Notes under the pieces: model-generated
Told to the model about the DNA's origin: nothing
What the model saw: the letters and a program-made list of their open reading frames with translations, nothing else
Databases searched by the model: none
Program-made: the position numbers and the translations under genes
Shown: one piece after another, positions 35,162 to 43,283 of the stretch
Layout of the letters: each line of letters opens with the position of its first letter
Numbering within the stretch: position 1 is the first letter of the stretch
Assembly: GCF_018224015.1 (NCBI RefSeq)
Contig: NZ_JAGPOT010000017.1
Span: 1 to 64,000 of the forward strand
Source of the DNA: Pseudarthrobacter albicanus
Lineage (GTDB): Bacteria > Actinomycetota > Actinomycetes > Actinomycetales > Micrococcaceae
Reading direction: 5' to 3'
Length of the DNA: 64,000 nucleotides

Positions 35162-36867
35162 GGTTCTGGCATGAATTTCGTGAATGGTGCCGGATTGTCG
35201 CTGCGGTGGCATCGTTGCGACAGTGTGAGGATTTGCTGCGGGTGGTGTTCCCGCATTTAGACAGGGTGCTGGTGGAGCGGGTCCGCCGGGTGGGCGGGAC
35301 GGTGCGGGTATCGGCCCGGACCCGTCCGGACAGTGCGTTCCCGTGCCCGGACTGCGGGGCGCTGTCGCGGCGGGCGCATAGCCGCTACCTGCGCCTGATC
35401 GCGGACACCGCTGTGGGCGGGCAACCGGTAGCCATCGAGGTGTCGGTGCGGCGCCTGTTCTGCGACGAGGCGGGCTGCCCCCGGTGTACCTTCTCCGAGC
35501 AGGTCAACGGCATGACTACCCGCTATGGGCGGCGCACCCCGGCGCTGGTGACGATGCTCCAGGCTGTCGGCCTGGCCCTGGCCGGGCGGGCCGGGTCCAG
35601 GCTCACCGCCGTCCTGGGTGCCACGGTGAGCAGGACAACCCTGCTCCGCCTGGTGATGCTGCTGGCCGCCCCCACTCCGGCCGGCGCGCCAAACGTGCTG
35701 GGGGTGGACGACTTCGCACTGCGCAAACGCGAGGTTTACGGAACGGTCCTGGTGGACTGCGGCTCCCGCCGTCCCATTGACCTGTTGCCGGACCGGCAGT
35801 CCAGCACCTTCGCCGGATGGCTGCGTGAGCACCCGGGCGCGCAGGTCATCTGCCGCGACCGGGCCGGGGCCTACGCGGAAGGCGCCCGCACCGGAGCGCC
35901 GGAAGCGGTGCAGGTCGCCGACCGCTGGCACCTGTGGCACAACTTGGGCGAGCATGTGGAAAAGGAGGTCGCCCGGCACCGGTTGTGCCTGCCCGGGCCC
36001 GGCGCGCAGCACGTCCCCGATGACCGTCAAAGGCCTTCCGGGGAGGTCGGCAAGGCGGCCGCCGACGCCCACGCCGCCAGCCATGTCCTTTCCGGGCGGA
36101 CGCACGAGCGCTACCGGCGCGTGCACGAGCTCCTCGGGCAGGGCGCCAGCATGCAGGCAGCCGCCCGGGAGCTTGGCCTGGCCTACAACACGGTGCGCAA
36201 GTATGCGCGCGCCGACAGTGCGGACACGCTGACCGCCACGTCCTGGGCCCACCGGAGGACCATCCTCGATGCCTACAAGCCCTACATGCACCAGCGGCTG
36301 AGCGAGGGCCCGGCCAGCACCGCCGAGCTGCACCGGCAGATCACCGCGAGGGGTTACCGGGGCAGCTATGGCACGGTATTGGTCTACCTGCGCGCGCTCC
36401 GCGCCACCGGAATCGTCCCCTCGCCGGGTCCTGCGCCGCCGACAGCACGGCAAGTGGCTGGCTGGATCATGTCCGATCCCGACACTCTGGGCGAAGACGA
36501 GCGGGCCAGGCTCAAGGCCGTGCTGGCAAACTGCCCGGAGCTGGAGTCCACCACCGCGCACGTACGCGGCTTCGCCGCCATGCTCACCGAGCTGCACGGT
36601 GACCGGCTCCGGGACTGGCTGGGCAAGGTCTACATCGACACCTTGCCGAATCTGCATTCCTTCGCCAACGGCATCGACCGTGACCGGGACGCGGTCATCG
36701 CCGGACTGACCCTGCCCTACAGCTCCGGCGTCGTTGAAGGACACATCAACCGGATCAAGATGATCAAACGCCAGATGTTCGGCCGGGCCGGCTTCCAGCT
36801 CCTCCGACAAAGAGTCCTTCTCTCATGACCGCAACCACAACCAATTCACGAAATTCATGCCAGAACC
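35162..36867 (+). mobile_element. Complete ISL3-family insertion sequence, 1706 bp
   Basis: It is bounded by perfect 24-bp inverted repeats beginning GGTTCTGGCATGAATTTCG (35162-35185 and 36844-36867) and flanked by an 8-bp direct duplication CTTGGTTT, the size typical of ISL3. It contains one full-length transposase. Perfect ends and an open frame suggest a recent insertion. It landed in sequence adjoining copy 2 of an older IS-end-like repeat. Confidence 0.92.
35206..36828 (+). CDS. ISL3-family transposase
   Basis: It is about 540 residues long. An N-terminal zinc-finger domain (CPDCGALSRRAHSRYLR and FCDEAGCPRCTFSEQ) is followed by the ISL3 DDE domain. Catalytic-region phrases are GVDDFALRKREVYGTVLVDC, ICRDRAGAYAEGA with ADRWHLWHN, and the late SSGVVEGHINRIKMIKRQMF. 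The frame is open to 35143 through the left inverted repeat, but those codons lie outside or in the element end. GTG 35206 (VASLRQCEDLL) is the best start inside, although no clear ribosome site is visible. It appears intact. Confidence 0.88.
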   Translation: MASLRQCEDLLRVVFPHLDRVLVERVRRVGGTVRVSARTRPDSAFPCPDCGALSRRAHSRYLRLIADTAVGGQPVAIEVSVRRLFCDEAGCPRCTFSEQVNGMTTRYGRRTPALVTMLQAVGLALAGRAGSRLTAVLGATVSRTTLLRLVMLLAAPTPAGAPNVLGVDDFALRKREVYGTVLVDCGSRRPIDLLPDRQSSTFAGWLREHPGAQVICRDRAGAYAEGARTGAPEAVQVADRWHLWHNLGEHVEKEVARHRLCLPGPGAQHVPDDRQRPSGEVGKAAADAHAASHVLSGRTHERYRRVHELLGQGASMQAAARELGLAYNTVRKYARADSADTLTATSWAHRRTILDAYKPYMHQRLSEGPASTAELHRQITARGYRGSYGTVLVYLRALRATGIVPSPGPAPPTARQVAGWIMSDPDTLGEDERARLKAVLANCPELESTTAHVRGFAAMLTELHGDRLRDWLGKVYIDTLPNLHSFANGIDRDRDAVIAGLTLPYSSGVVEGHINRIKMIKRQMFGRAGFQLLRQRVLLS

Positions 36868-36875
36868 CTTGGTTT
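36868..36875. repeat. 8-bp target-site duplication, right copy
   Basis: CTTGGTTT directly follows the right inverted repeat of the ISL3 element and matches 35154-35161. Confidence 0.85.
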
Positions 36876-36877
36876 GG

Positions 36878-36928
36878 CGGTTAAATCGCAGCTTCGATTG
36901 GCGGTTCCGTGGTCCCGTTTGGGGAACC
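36878..36928 (+). repeat. Diverged direct repeat, copy 2
   Basis: It shares its first 17 bases with 33187-33203 and then diverges, retaining GGCGGTT and GGGGAAC. It lies just beyond the right ISL3 boundary. Confidence 0.45.
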
Positions 36929-37023
36929 TCGAACGGTCTTGGCCTTTTCCGCGGTTCGAACACGTCCGGATTCGGAAGCGGAAACCCATTGCTGGAGCGA
37001 CGAGGCGGTGACAGCATGATGTG

Positions 37024-37329
37024 ATGTTCTGTGCATCGGTTGTGTACCAGGCCCACGAGAATGGATCGTTTGATTTCAACTACTTCGCTGGACGGCATGC
37101 GCCGTTGTTCGCCCGCCTTCTGGGCGAGAACTGTGTGCGTTACGAGGTGCATCAGGGTTTGGACACTCCGGGTGCACCACCGGCGCCGTTCCTCGGTGCC
37201 GCATACTTCTGGGTCACCTCAGCTGAGGAATTCGGTGCAACGCTGGCCGAGCATGGCGAGGAACTCTACGCAGATATTCCCGAGTTCAGTGACCACCAGC
37301 CGGTACGCGGATGGGCCATGGTCGTGTAG
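37024..37329 (+). CDS. EthD-family small protein
   Basis: The product is 101 residues. FCASVVYQAHENGSFDFNYF leads into the AGRHAPLFARLLGENCVRYE segment, the ferredoxin-like dimeric alpha/beta-barrel pattern of EthD proteins (xxF-D-YY..-H-PL). EthD proteins accompany ether and polyketide degradation genes; the role here is unknown. ATG 37024 follows an in-frame GTG 37021; GAGG is rather far upstream. No partner gene is adjacent. Confidence 0.7.
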   Translation: MFCASVVYQAHENGSFDFNYFAGRHAPLFARLLGENCVRYEVHQGLDTPGAPPAPFLGAAYFWVTSAEEFGATLAEHGEELYADIPEFSDHQPVRGWAMVV

Positions 37330-37795
37330 GGCGTCCGGACACAAACGCCGGCGCGTCGAAGGTCCCTGAGAGAGCGGCTCGTTCCCGCCCGGAAGCCCGA
37401 CGATTAGCGGGCACATAGAAGCGTGAATCCGCTCGCATCAAAGCTCTACGTCAGATGCCCCCGCAAGCGGGTCCCCCCCACCGCAACACCTCCCGGTCAC
37501 TCCCCCGGCGGCCAAAATCCCATACAGATACTGGGATCTCAGATTCGTGTATACCCCGCCCGCAAAACTGTCCCGCTTAGGTAGCTCAACAGCTAGATTC
37601 AAGACAAGCCCCTTACGGCCGTCAGTCTCACAACGGGTCATACCCAGCGAAACACCTAATCTCATTATCAACGTCTCACATCCTTGACACACCTCAACCG
37701 GGAAGGGGCCGGGACCCATGCCAGTCGGGCGGCTTTCATGGTCCGGGTCCGCGCAGGACCCTGAGTGCCGCGAATTGTTGCGTACATCACAATTC
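37330..37795. other. Intergenic region, nothing recognised
   Basis: These 466 bases lie between the EthD gene and the next plus-strand gene. Reading frames here have poor codon bias and no ribosome sites. No repeat shared with the rest of the window was seen. Confidence 0.5.
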
Positions 37796-38179
37796 ATGCC
37801 TACGCTTGGCGGGGCTGCAGCGTCGCAGCCCCGCACGGAGGGCATAGGCATCATTAACGACAAGCTCAGCATCCTGGTCCGCGTCGATCTCGATTGTGCC
37901 CGGGCCCAGGTCGCAACCAAGGGCCACGTGACGTCCCGGAGCATTCAGGCCGTCTATGCGGTCATGAAACGCGCCAACGCACTGGTGGACGGGCTGGCCA
38001 TGGAAATCGACATGACACACGCCCTGGTCGACCCGGCTGCTTTGGAGCAGCTGCACGCCTGCTCGCGGTCCCACCACCTGCCCGAGCACATTGATCCGTT
38101 CCAGGCCGAGTGCAGGCTCAGCATCCTGGCACCCGAGGATGGGCTGCCGCTCGCCGGAGCCATGAGTCGGGCAGCCTGA
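37796..38179 (+). CDS. Conserved hypothetical protein, start uncertain
   Basis: The conserved-looking part begins at NDKLSILVRVDLDCARAQV (about 37857) and runs through HVTSRSIQAVYAVMKRANAL to LSILAPEDGLPLAGA. The pattern resembles small proteins recurring in Arthrobacter-type genomes; I know no function. ATG 37796 is the nearest standard start. GGAGGG at about 37838 suggests initiation closer to 37855, where only ATC/ATT codons exist. No signal or membrane segment is present. Confidence 0.5.
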   Translation: MPTLGGAAASQPRTEGIGIINDKLSILVRVDLDCARAQVATKGHVTSRSIQAVYAVMKRANALVDGLAMEIDMTHALVDPAALEQLHACSRSHHLPEHIDPFQAECRLSILAPEDGLPLAGAMSRAA

Positions 38180-38219
38180 CCTGCCCAAGGCCGTAACCGG
38201 CGGAGCGGGCCCGGCCAAT

Positions 38220-38383
38220 TCAGGACATCATCAGTGACCGGCTGCCAGTGTCAGAGATGCCGAGCAGCGGTCCGGTGTGCGCCCGCACCAGCAGAATGGC
38301 CACGGCGACGGCGAATACCCAGACGTGCCCCAGCACCTTGGCGGTCCTGGTCGTAAAGCGCGTAAAGATATCCGGGCGATCAA
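38220..38383 (-). pseudogene. Low-affinity iron permease, N-terminal remnant
   Basis: Minus-strand translation gives DIFTRFTTRTAKVLGHVWVF then AVAVAILLVRAHTGPLLGIS, the first helix region of the low-affinity iron permease (Fet4-like) family. It ends prematurely after DTGSRSLMMS. Homologues continue with SDTWQLVIN and several more helices. No start with a ribosome site is present. Confidence 0.6.
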
Positions 38384-38553
38384 CTTTCCGGCGCCAGTCA
38401 TGCCCACATCACCGCCGCAGCGGCGGTGAGTTCCCCGAAGGCTGCAGCCAGCGGCGGTGCACGGGGAAGCCGGTGAGACACGCACCCGGAACTGACAACC
38501 ACCACGCGAGCCAGCCACCGGCCCCGCGGCTATCATGGCGCAGGAGGTAATAC

Positions 38554-38979
38554 GTGACCCAGATCATGCTCGCGGGTGGAAAGGGCACGCTCGGACTCGG
38601 CGCCGACGGGATTCTTCATCTGGTGTGGGCTCCCGGTTCCATGCTCGAACTCCAAGACGCGGCGGAATCCGTGCTGGCTGTTCAGGGTCTCAGCTTCGGC
38701 CGGATGCTGCCACTGCTGATCGAAATTACCGACGTCCGCCTGACTCCGGCTGAGATCGTGAGAGAACCCACGCCCGGGAACGGAGCCGAGGCGATGGCCA
38801 ACCTGGCCCGTTCGGCTGCCTGCAGCGCGCCCTCGCCGTTGGCTCCTGGAAGCAGCCAGACGAACTCCTCACCACCGAATCTGGCCATGAACTCGCCCTC
38901 TCTTCTGCCGGCTGTCCCGGATCTGCCCCGAGCACATGAGGGAAGACGGCCGTATATCACGACGGGGGAACCGAGTTGA
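38554..38979 (+). pseudogene. STAS-like small protein, truncated by a foreign junction
   Basis: From GTG 38554 (AGGAGG upstream) the first 60 residues (GTLGLGADGILHLVWAPGSM, then MLPLLIEITDV) follow the pattern of a small actinobacterial family (DUF7793-like, anti-sigma-antagonist fold). From about 38742 the frame becomes a Ser/Pro-rich string that is antisense to a GGDEF domain, so the native C-terminus is lost. Confidence 0.55.
38742..38895 (-). pseudogene. GGDEF (diguanylate cyclase) domain fragment
   Basis: Minus-strand translation reads FMARFGGEEFVWLLPGANG, then QAAERARLAIASAPFPGVG and LTISAGV, the A-site core of a GGDEF domain including the GGEEF signature. Everything before and after is absent. 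It is fused tail-to-tail to the STAS-like gene. Confidence 0.7.
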
Positions 38980-39126
38980 TGGCCGTTGCCGGAGAGTTCG
39001 ATAAGCTGCGACGCCGGTACGTGATGTAGGGGCCGCATATTTCCGGAATACTTGCCCCGCCCAGCTGCGGTGGGCATTATGAGAAAAGCACTCATGCCGC
39101 GAACTCACACACACAGGGAGAATGCC

Positions 39127-40038
39127 GTGAAAGCTGTTCAGTTTGCCGAGTACGGCGGTCCGGACGTCCTCAAGGTCGTCGACGTCGAGGAGCCCCACGC
39201 CAACCCCGGCCAGGTCCGCATCGCCGTTCGTGCGGCGGGCGTGAATGCCTTCGACTGGAAGATTCGCAGCGGGGCGCTGGCAGCCTTCATGCCGATCGGT
39301 TTTCCTGCCGGGGTGGGGATGGACGCCTCGGGTGTCGTGGACGAGGTCGGTGATGGTGCCGAGGAGGTCGCCGTCGGCGACGAGGTCTTCGGCACCGCCA
39401 CCACCGGTGCCGCGGCCCAGTACGCGGTGCTGGCTGAGTGGGCGAGGAAGCCGGAGAGTCTCTCCTTCGAAGAGGCTGCCGGATATCCGATGTCGACCGA
39501 AACGGCGCGCCGGGCGTTGAATCTGTTGCCCCTGGAGTCCGGTCAGACTCTCCTCGTCAACGGGGCCGCAGGCGGCGTGGGCCTGGCCGCAGTCCAGTTC
39601 GCCCTCGCCAGCGGAGCCACCGTGATTGGCACGGCCAGTGAAGGGAATCACGAGTATCTGCGCTCTCTGGGTGCGATCCCGACGACGTACGGCCCGGGTC
39701 TGGTCGGCCGTGTGCGGGAGCTTGCCACGCACGGCGTCGATGTCGCCTTCGACGCGGTGGGCTCCGGGGTCTTGCCGGAGCTTATTGAACTCACGGGCAG
39801 TGCCGGAAAGGTCATCACCATCGCCGACAACAGGGCCGCCGAGTATGGTGTGCGGTTCACCGGCGGCCAGGGCCCAGGCCATGCGCCGGAAGCACGCGCC
39901 GAAGCGGCAGCGTTGTTCGAGCAGGGAAAATTTCGGCTGCCGGTCGGGGAAACTTTTTCGCTGGAGAATGTCGCGGCCGCGCACGCGAAAAGCGAACAGG
40001 GCCACGTGCTCGGCAAATTCATCGTGACCGTCAGCTGA
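39127..40038 (+). CDS. NADP-dependent quinone oxidoreductase-like MDR protein
   Basis: The 303-residue medium-chain reductase lacks zinc ligands. It starts MKAVQFAEYGGPDVLKVVDV, with VNAFDWKIRSG, the GFPAGVGMDASGVVDEVG segment, the cofactor motif NGAAGGVGLAAVQFALASGA, and the terminal HVLGKFIVTV. GGGAG lies eight bases ahead of GTG 39127, which is preferred over an upstream ATG at 39052. Such enzymes reduce quinones or enones. No operon partner. Confidence 0.88.
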   Translation: MKAVQFAEYGGPDVLKVVDVEEPHANPGQVRIAVRAAGVNAFDWKIRSGALAAFMPIGFPAGVGMDASGVVDEVGDGAEEVAVGDEVFGTATTGAAAQYAVLAEWARKPESLSFEEAAGYPMSTETARRALNLLPLESGQTLLVNGAAGGVGLAAVQFALASGATVIGTASEGNHEYLRSLGAIPTTYGPGLVGRVRELATHGVDVAFDAVGSGVLPELIELTGSAGKVITIADNRAAEYGVRFTGGQGPGHAPEARAEAAALFEQGKFRLPVGETFSLENVAAAHAKSEQGHVLGKFIVTVS

Positions 40039-40442
40039 CCCGGGACGCCTGGACCCGGCCACAATTTAGCTTGCTATTGGGCCGCGATTTAGTATGCGAT
40101 TAAACCTTATTTCCTAATCGCCGGGCAGCAGGTCCGTCGTTCCCGGCGGGTGCCTTGGCCCGTCCCGGGCCCGGTGTCTGGGTTTCGGAGGACTGGCTGT
40201 AGTACCAGGGGTGGTGGGGTGTGAAAAAAGGGAAATATCAGACGCTAAGGATCCCTGTACGGTGAATGTCCGTTATCGTTCGTAACCATTGCAATGGGGC
40301 GGACATGGCATTCTTTACACTCCTGACCTGCGGAAACGTTCAGCACCCAATGTAAAACGTACGAACGTTGCCGAGACGGCCAAGCTCGTGCGGTGGAATC
40401 GGGAGGCGTCGTCCTCCGCGATTCGAAGGGCCCGAGCTGAAG
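40039..40442. other. Intergenic region with Tn3-type end and res-like sequence
   Basis: No gene is supported; a 78-codon frame at 40289 lacks a ribosome site. It contains the candidate left Tn3-family end (40216-40249). Immediately inside it is an inverted pair TGTCCG...CGGACA at about 40267-40304 that could be a resolvase site. Confidence 0.5.
40216..40249 (+). repeat. Left Tn3-family-type terminal repeat
   Basis: It begins GGGGTGTGAAAAAAGG and ends CAGACGCTAAG; inner and outer parts correspond to the right end at 45998-46034. A longer reading from 40209 (GGGGTGGTGGGG) is possible. Confidence 0.55.
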
Positions 40443-41177
40443 TCAGTTGTTGGCGGCGCGGCGGGGCTGGGGAAGCGGGGTCAGTTTGCGGATCAGTGAT
40501 GTGTGGCGGAGCCGGGGCTCGATGAGCCTGTTCCAGAGGGGTAGCCAGAGCAATATGCCGGCTGTGCTGATCAGCAGTGAGCCCAGCACGTCGGTGGGAT
40601 AGTGCACACCCAGATACAGCCGCGACAGTGCGACAGTAACAGCAAACAGTGCGCCGATGACGGCTGTGATGATGCGCTGTCCGCGCGTTCGGGCCAGGAT
40701 GAGAATCGCGGCCCACGCCACGGAGGCGGCGAAAGCGGTGTGGCCGCTGGGGAAGCTGTCATGTCCGCTTTCCAGGACCAGCGCGTGGGTGATCGAAGAG
40801 GGAGGGCGGAGGCGGGCGACCGTGAATTTCCCGATTTCCGAAGAGAGCCATCCAACGCTCGCGGTGGAACCAAACGCCAGGGCCGTGAGAGGTTTGCGGC
40901 GTACTACCAACAGCACCAGGCAGGTCACTAGAAGGATGCCGAGGTTACCTGCAGGAGAGAGGACAACATTTACCGCCAGGGCAAGAGCTGTCAGCACCGG
41001 GGCCCGGTCCTGGATCATATTGACATCCCATACCAGGTCCGGACCCGGGGAACCATAGACCTTCGCCAAGAAGCCGATGGTCAGGGTGAGGGCGAACAGG
41101 ACTAACGAAACGAGCACGAACCACCAGGAGCGCAGGGGCAGCCCCAAGGGAGGAACGGGAGGGGCAGAGTGCTTCAT
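40443..41177 (-). CDS. PAP2-family membrane phosphatase
   Basis: The 244-residue protein has six helices and the three PAP2 motifs: KFTVARLRP, FPSGHTAFA and SRLYLGVHYPTDVLG. It probably dephosphorylates undecaprenyl pyrophosphate or other lipid phosphates at the outer face of the membrane. ATG 41177 has AAGGAAAG six bases ahead; the longer frame starts at 41210. It lies inside the candidate Tn3-type island, convergent to its left end. Confidence 0.88.
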   Translation of the reverse strand: MKHSAPPVPPLGLPLRSWWFVLVSLVLFALTLTIGFLAKVYGSPGPDLVWDVNMIQDRAPVLTALALAVNVVLSPAGNLGILLVTCLVLLVVRRKPLTALAFGSTASVGWLSSEIGKFTVARLRPPSSITHALVLESGHDSFPSGHTAFAASVAWAAILILARTRGQRIITAVIGALFAVTVALSRLYLGVHYPTDVLGSLLISTAGILLWLPLWNRLIEPRLRHTSLIRKLTPLPQPRRAANN

Positions 41178-41292
41178 GACTTTCCTTACAAGCAGTGGGC
41201 GGTGGGACATATCGGGACGCTACTGTCTCACAGCACCTTGGGAGGAGGCATCCCGGGGAGAATCAGCGGTGGGCGGTGCAGGTGCGAGTGTT

Positions 41293-41835
41293 TTATGGAA
41301 GGACGGCGGCGTAGACCTGCCGGGCGTATCCATCCAAAACCTCTGCGCACCGGGCCAGCCGCTCTTCCGCTGCATCGGCCTGGGGCAGGCGCAGCACATC
41401 CCGGGATTTCAGTTCCCGGTACCAGCGGCGCAGCCGTTCCAGGCTTTGCTCCTCCTCTTCGAGTTCTCCGAAGGTGAACTTGGACTTGGCGATCTCGCGG
41501 GCTATTTCATCTTCGAAATTGCCGCAATCGGCAATCAGCTCCGCCCATTCCTCGGCCCTCGCGGCCATGAAGGTCTCACGGAAAAACGCTGCTCCGGCGT
41601 CATCCCGGGGAACGGCATCGACGATGGCCAGTGTGCCGGAACCCCGTCGTGCCAGTTCCCCCGCCCGCCCCAGGGCCGCTTCAAAGGCGGGAAGTGCGGG
41701 CAGGACCCATGTTCCAGGGGAAACGGGTACCGCCCCGGCACGGCGCAGCTCACGCCAGACCGCGACCCGGTGCCGCGACGGCTCGGCCGGGATCTGCACC
41801 AGCACCAGCACCCACGAAAAAGTTTCATTACTCAC
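41293..41835 (-). CDS. ChrB-type N-terminal-domain protein
   Basis: The product is 180 residues. It opens VSNETFSWVLVLVQIPAEPS, then RHRVAVWRELRRAGAVPVSP and GTWVLPALPAFE, the pattern of the ChrB N-terminal domain, a regulator of chromate-resistance genes. The C-terminal ChrB domain is absent, and no chrA follows. GTG 41835 is chosen because similarity starts there. No ribosome site precedes it, while TACATT and CATATT lie just upstream, so a leaderless message is possible. The frame continues upstream without coding character. Confidence 0.6.
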   Translation of the reverse strand: MSNETFSWVLVLVQIPAEPSRHRVAVWRELRRAGAVPVSPGTWVLPALPAFEAALGRAGELARRGSGTLAIVDAVPRDDAGAAFFRETFMAARAEEWAELIADCGNFEDEIAREIAKSKFTFGELEEEEQSLERLRRWYRELKSRDVLRLPQADAAEERLARCAEVLDGYARQVYAAVLP

Positions 41836-41948
41836 AAATATGAATGTATCATCTGTTACATCCGTGACGGCATCGTGGAGCCCCGCCTTCCACCGGGACC
41901 GCACGCACCACGGATACCAGCCCGCGCCGGACCGCAAGGAGACCAACC

Positions 41949-42083
41949 GTGAAACGCAGACCCGCACTTCCTGCCCTGTGGTTCGGACCGTCCAGGCCCA
42001 CGGCGCGCTCACGGGTTAGCGCCGGCGCCGAACCTGTCAGGCTGCGGTACGGCGTACCGTCCGAGCTGACAGGAGGGCGGTGA
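41949..42083 (+). CDS. Candidate 44-residue leader ORF upstream of dedA
   Basis: GTG 41949 has AAGGAG eight bases upstream (CAAGGAGACCAACC). It reads KRRPALPALWFGPSRP and ends with TGA at 42081-42083, overlapping the start codons of the DedA gene. The product is Arg/Pro-rich and unlike known proteins. Its translation would melt the hairpin that masks the DedA ribosome site, so it may be a regulatory leader rather than a functional peptide. Confidence 0.4.
   Translation: MKRRPALPALWFGPSRPTARSRVSAGAEPVRLRYGVPSELTGGR
42033..42073 (+). promoter_or_regulatory. Two-tier RNA hairpin overlapping the dedA Shine-Dalgarno
   Basis: CCTGTCAG (42033-42040) pairs with CTGACAGG (42066-42073), and inside it CGGTAC (42045-42050) pairs with GTACCG (42054-42059). 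The last paired bases AGG (42071-42073) are the first bases of the AGGAGG ribosome-binding site. The structure could lower DedA translation. Confidence 0.5.
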
Positions 42084-42754
42084 TGGGCGGGTTCGTGGAC
42101 GGCATCCTGAACGTCACCCCTGCTCTGGCGTTGACCCTTGTGGGGCTGCTGGTGTTCGCCGAGGACGCCCTCTTCGTCGGATTCGTGATCCCCGGAGAGA
42201 CCGCCGCGGTCCTGGGCGGGGTGGTGGCCAGCCGCGGTCACGTGGCTTTATGGACGATGATGGCCCTGGTTGTGCTGGCCGCAACCATCGGGGACACGGT
42301 CGGTTACGAAATCGGCAAACACTTCGGTCCCCGGGTGCTGAACCTGAAGGTAATGGACAAGCGGCGGGCGAAACTGGAAAAGGCGCAGGACTTCCTGCGC
42401 CGGCGCGGAGGCTCGGCCGTGTTCCTGGGCCGGTTCATCGCGTTCTTCCGGGCGGTCATGCCTGCCCTTGCCGGTACCTCACGCATGCCTTATCCGAGGT
42501 TCCTGGCCTTCAACGCCGCCGGCGGCCTGGTCTGGGGTGTGGGTTTTGTCCTGCTGGGCTTTCTCGCCGGCAACTCCTACGAAGCTGTGGCCAAAATCGC
42601 CGGCCGCGACGTCACCGTCATTATCGCTCTGGTGGCCGTCGCCGCTCTCATAATCTGGCGCGTTCGAAAGGCACGCCGGGAACGGCGCCGCACCGGCGCC
42701 CCGCCAGCCGGACCACGGAATGACTCCGTGGACGATGCGCCGGAAGCCCGGTAA
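42083..42754 (+). CDS. DedA-family membrane protein
   Basis: This is a 223-residue DedA/SNARE-associated-type protein. It has FAEDALFVGFVIPGETAAVL, the re-entrant GETAA region, GDTVGYEIGKHFGPRVL, the conserved FLGRFIAFFRAVMPALAGTS (FxGRFxPxxR-like motif), and a C-terminal helix before a basic tail. DedA proteins help recycle undecaprenyl phosphate or move polyisoprenyl lipids, which fits the neighbouring PAP2 phosphatase. AGGAGG is six bases before ATG 42083; GTG 42080 is an alternative. Confidence 0.9.
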   Translation: MGGFVDGILNVTPALALTLVGLLVFAEDALFVGFVIPGETAAVLGGVVASRGHVALWTMMALVVLAATIGDTVGYEIGKHFGPRVLNLKVMDKRRAKLEKAQDFLRRRGGSAVFLGRFIAFFRAVMPALAGTSRMPYPRFLAFNAAGGLVWGVGFVLLGFLAGNSYEAVAKIAGRDVTVIIALVAVAALIIWRVRKARRERRRTGAPPAGPRNDSVDDAPEAR

Positions 42755-42894
42755 TGTCCGGCCACCTCACAACCTGCTCCGGGCCGACCCCCGATCCCCG
42801 AACACCCCGTGGCTACAGTGCACCTTCCACACAGGCCCGAAGGGCGTGAGCATGTCCGCTGCTTCGCGGACCGGACACTCTGCGGGCCGGCAGC

Positions 42895-43230
42895 TTTGGC
42901 CGCTGTACGCCGCCGGGTTCCATCACGAGGGCATCGGGTTCCGGTCACTGACTGACGCGATCGATACGACGACCCGGGCCGGTTCTTCTTCCACGTCATT
43001 GCCTCGCTGGCGCAGATGGAACGCGAACTCACGATCGAGCGCACCCACGCCGGTCTGGCCGCCGCCCGTGCGCAAGGTCCTGCCTGGACGAAAACGCCTC
43101 ATGACCGACAGCAAAATCAGTGCTGCGAAGAAACTCCCCGCCCAGGGAACACCGGCTATCGACGTCGCGGACGACGTCGGGGTCTCATCCCAACCCTCTA
43201 TTGCTGGATCCCCGCCCGCGACCGCTAGAA
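42895..43230 (+). pseudogene. Serine resolvase (TnpR) remnant, multiply frameshifted
   Basis: Pieces in three frames read HEGIGFRSLTDAIDTTTRAG, ASLAQMERELTIERTHAGLA, GRKRLMTDSKISAAKKL and IPTLYCWIPA. These are, in order, the end of the catalytic domain and the C-terminal helix-turn-helix of a Tn3-type resolvase. The catalytic Ser region is missing. Confidence 0.8.
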
Positions 43231-43283
43231 ACGCCAGTACTGATCCTTTAGCGTGCTATTTTTCCGTTTCGCGAGCTGGACCC

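Noticed and set aside
37438..37944. 168-codon minus-strand frame over the EthD-hypothetical gap
   Set aside because: It overlaps the plus-strand conserved gene, has no ribosome site and unnatural composition.
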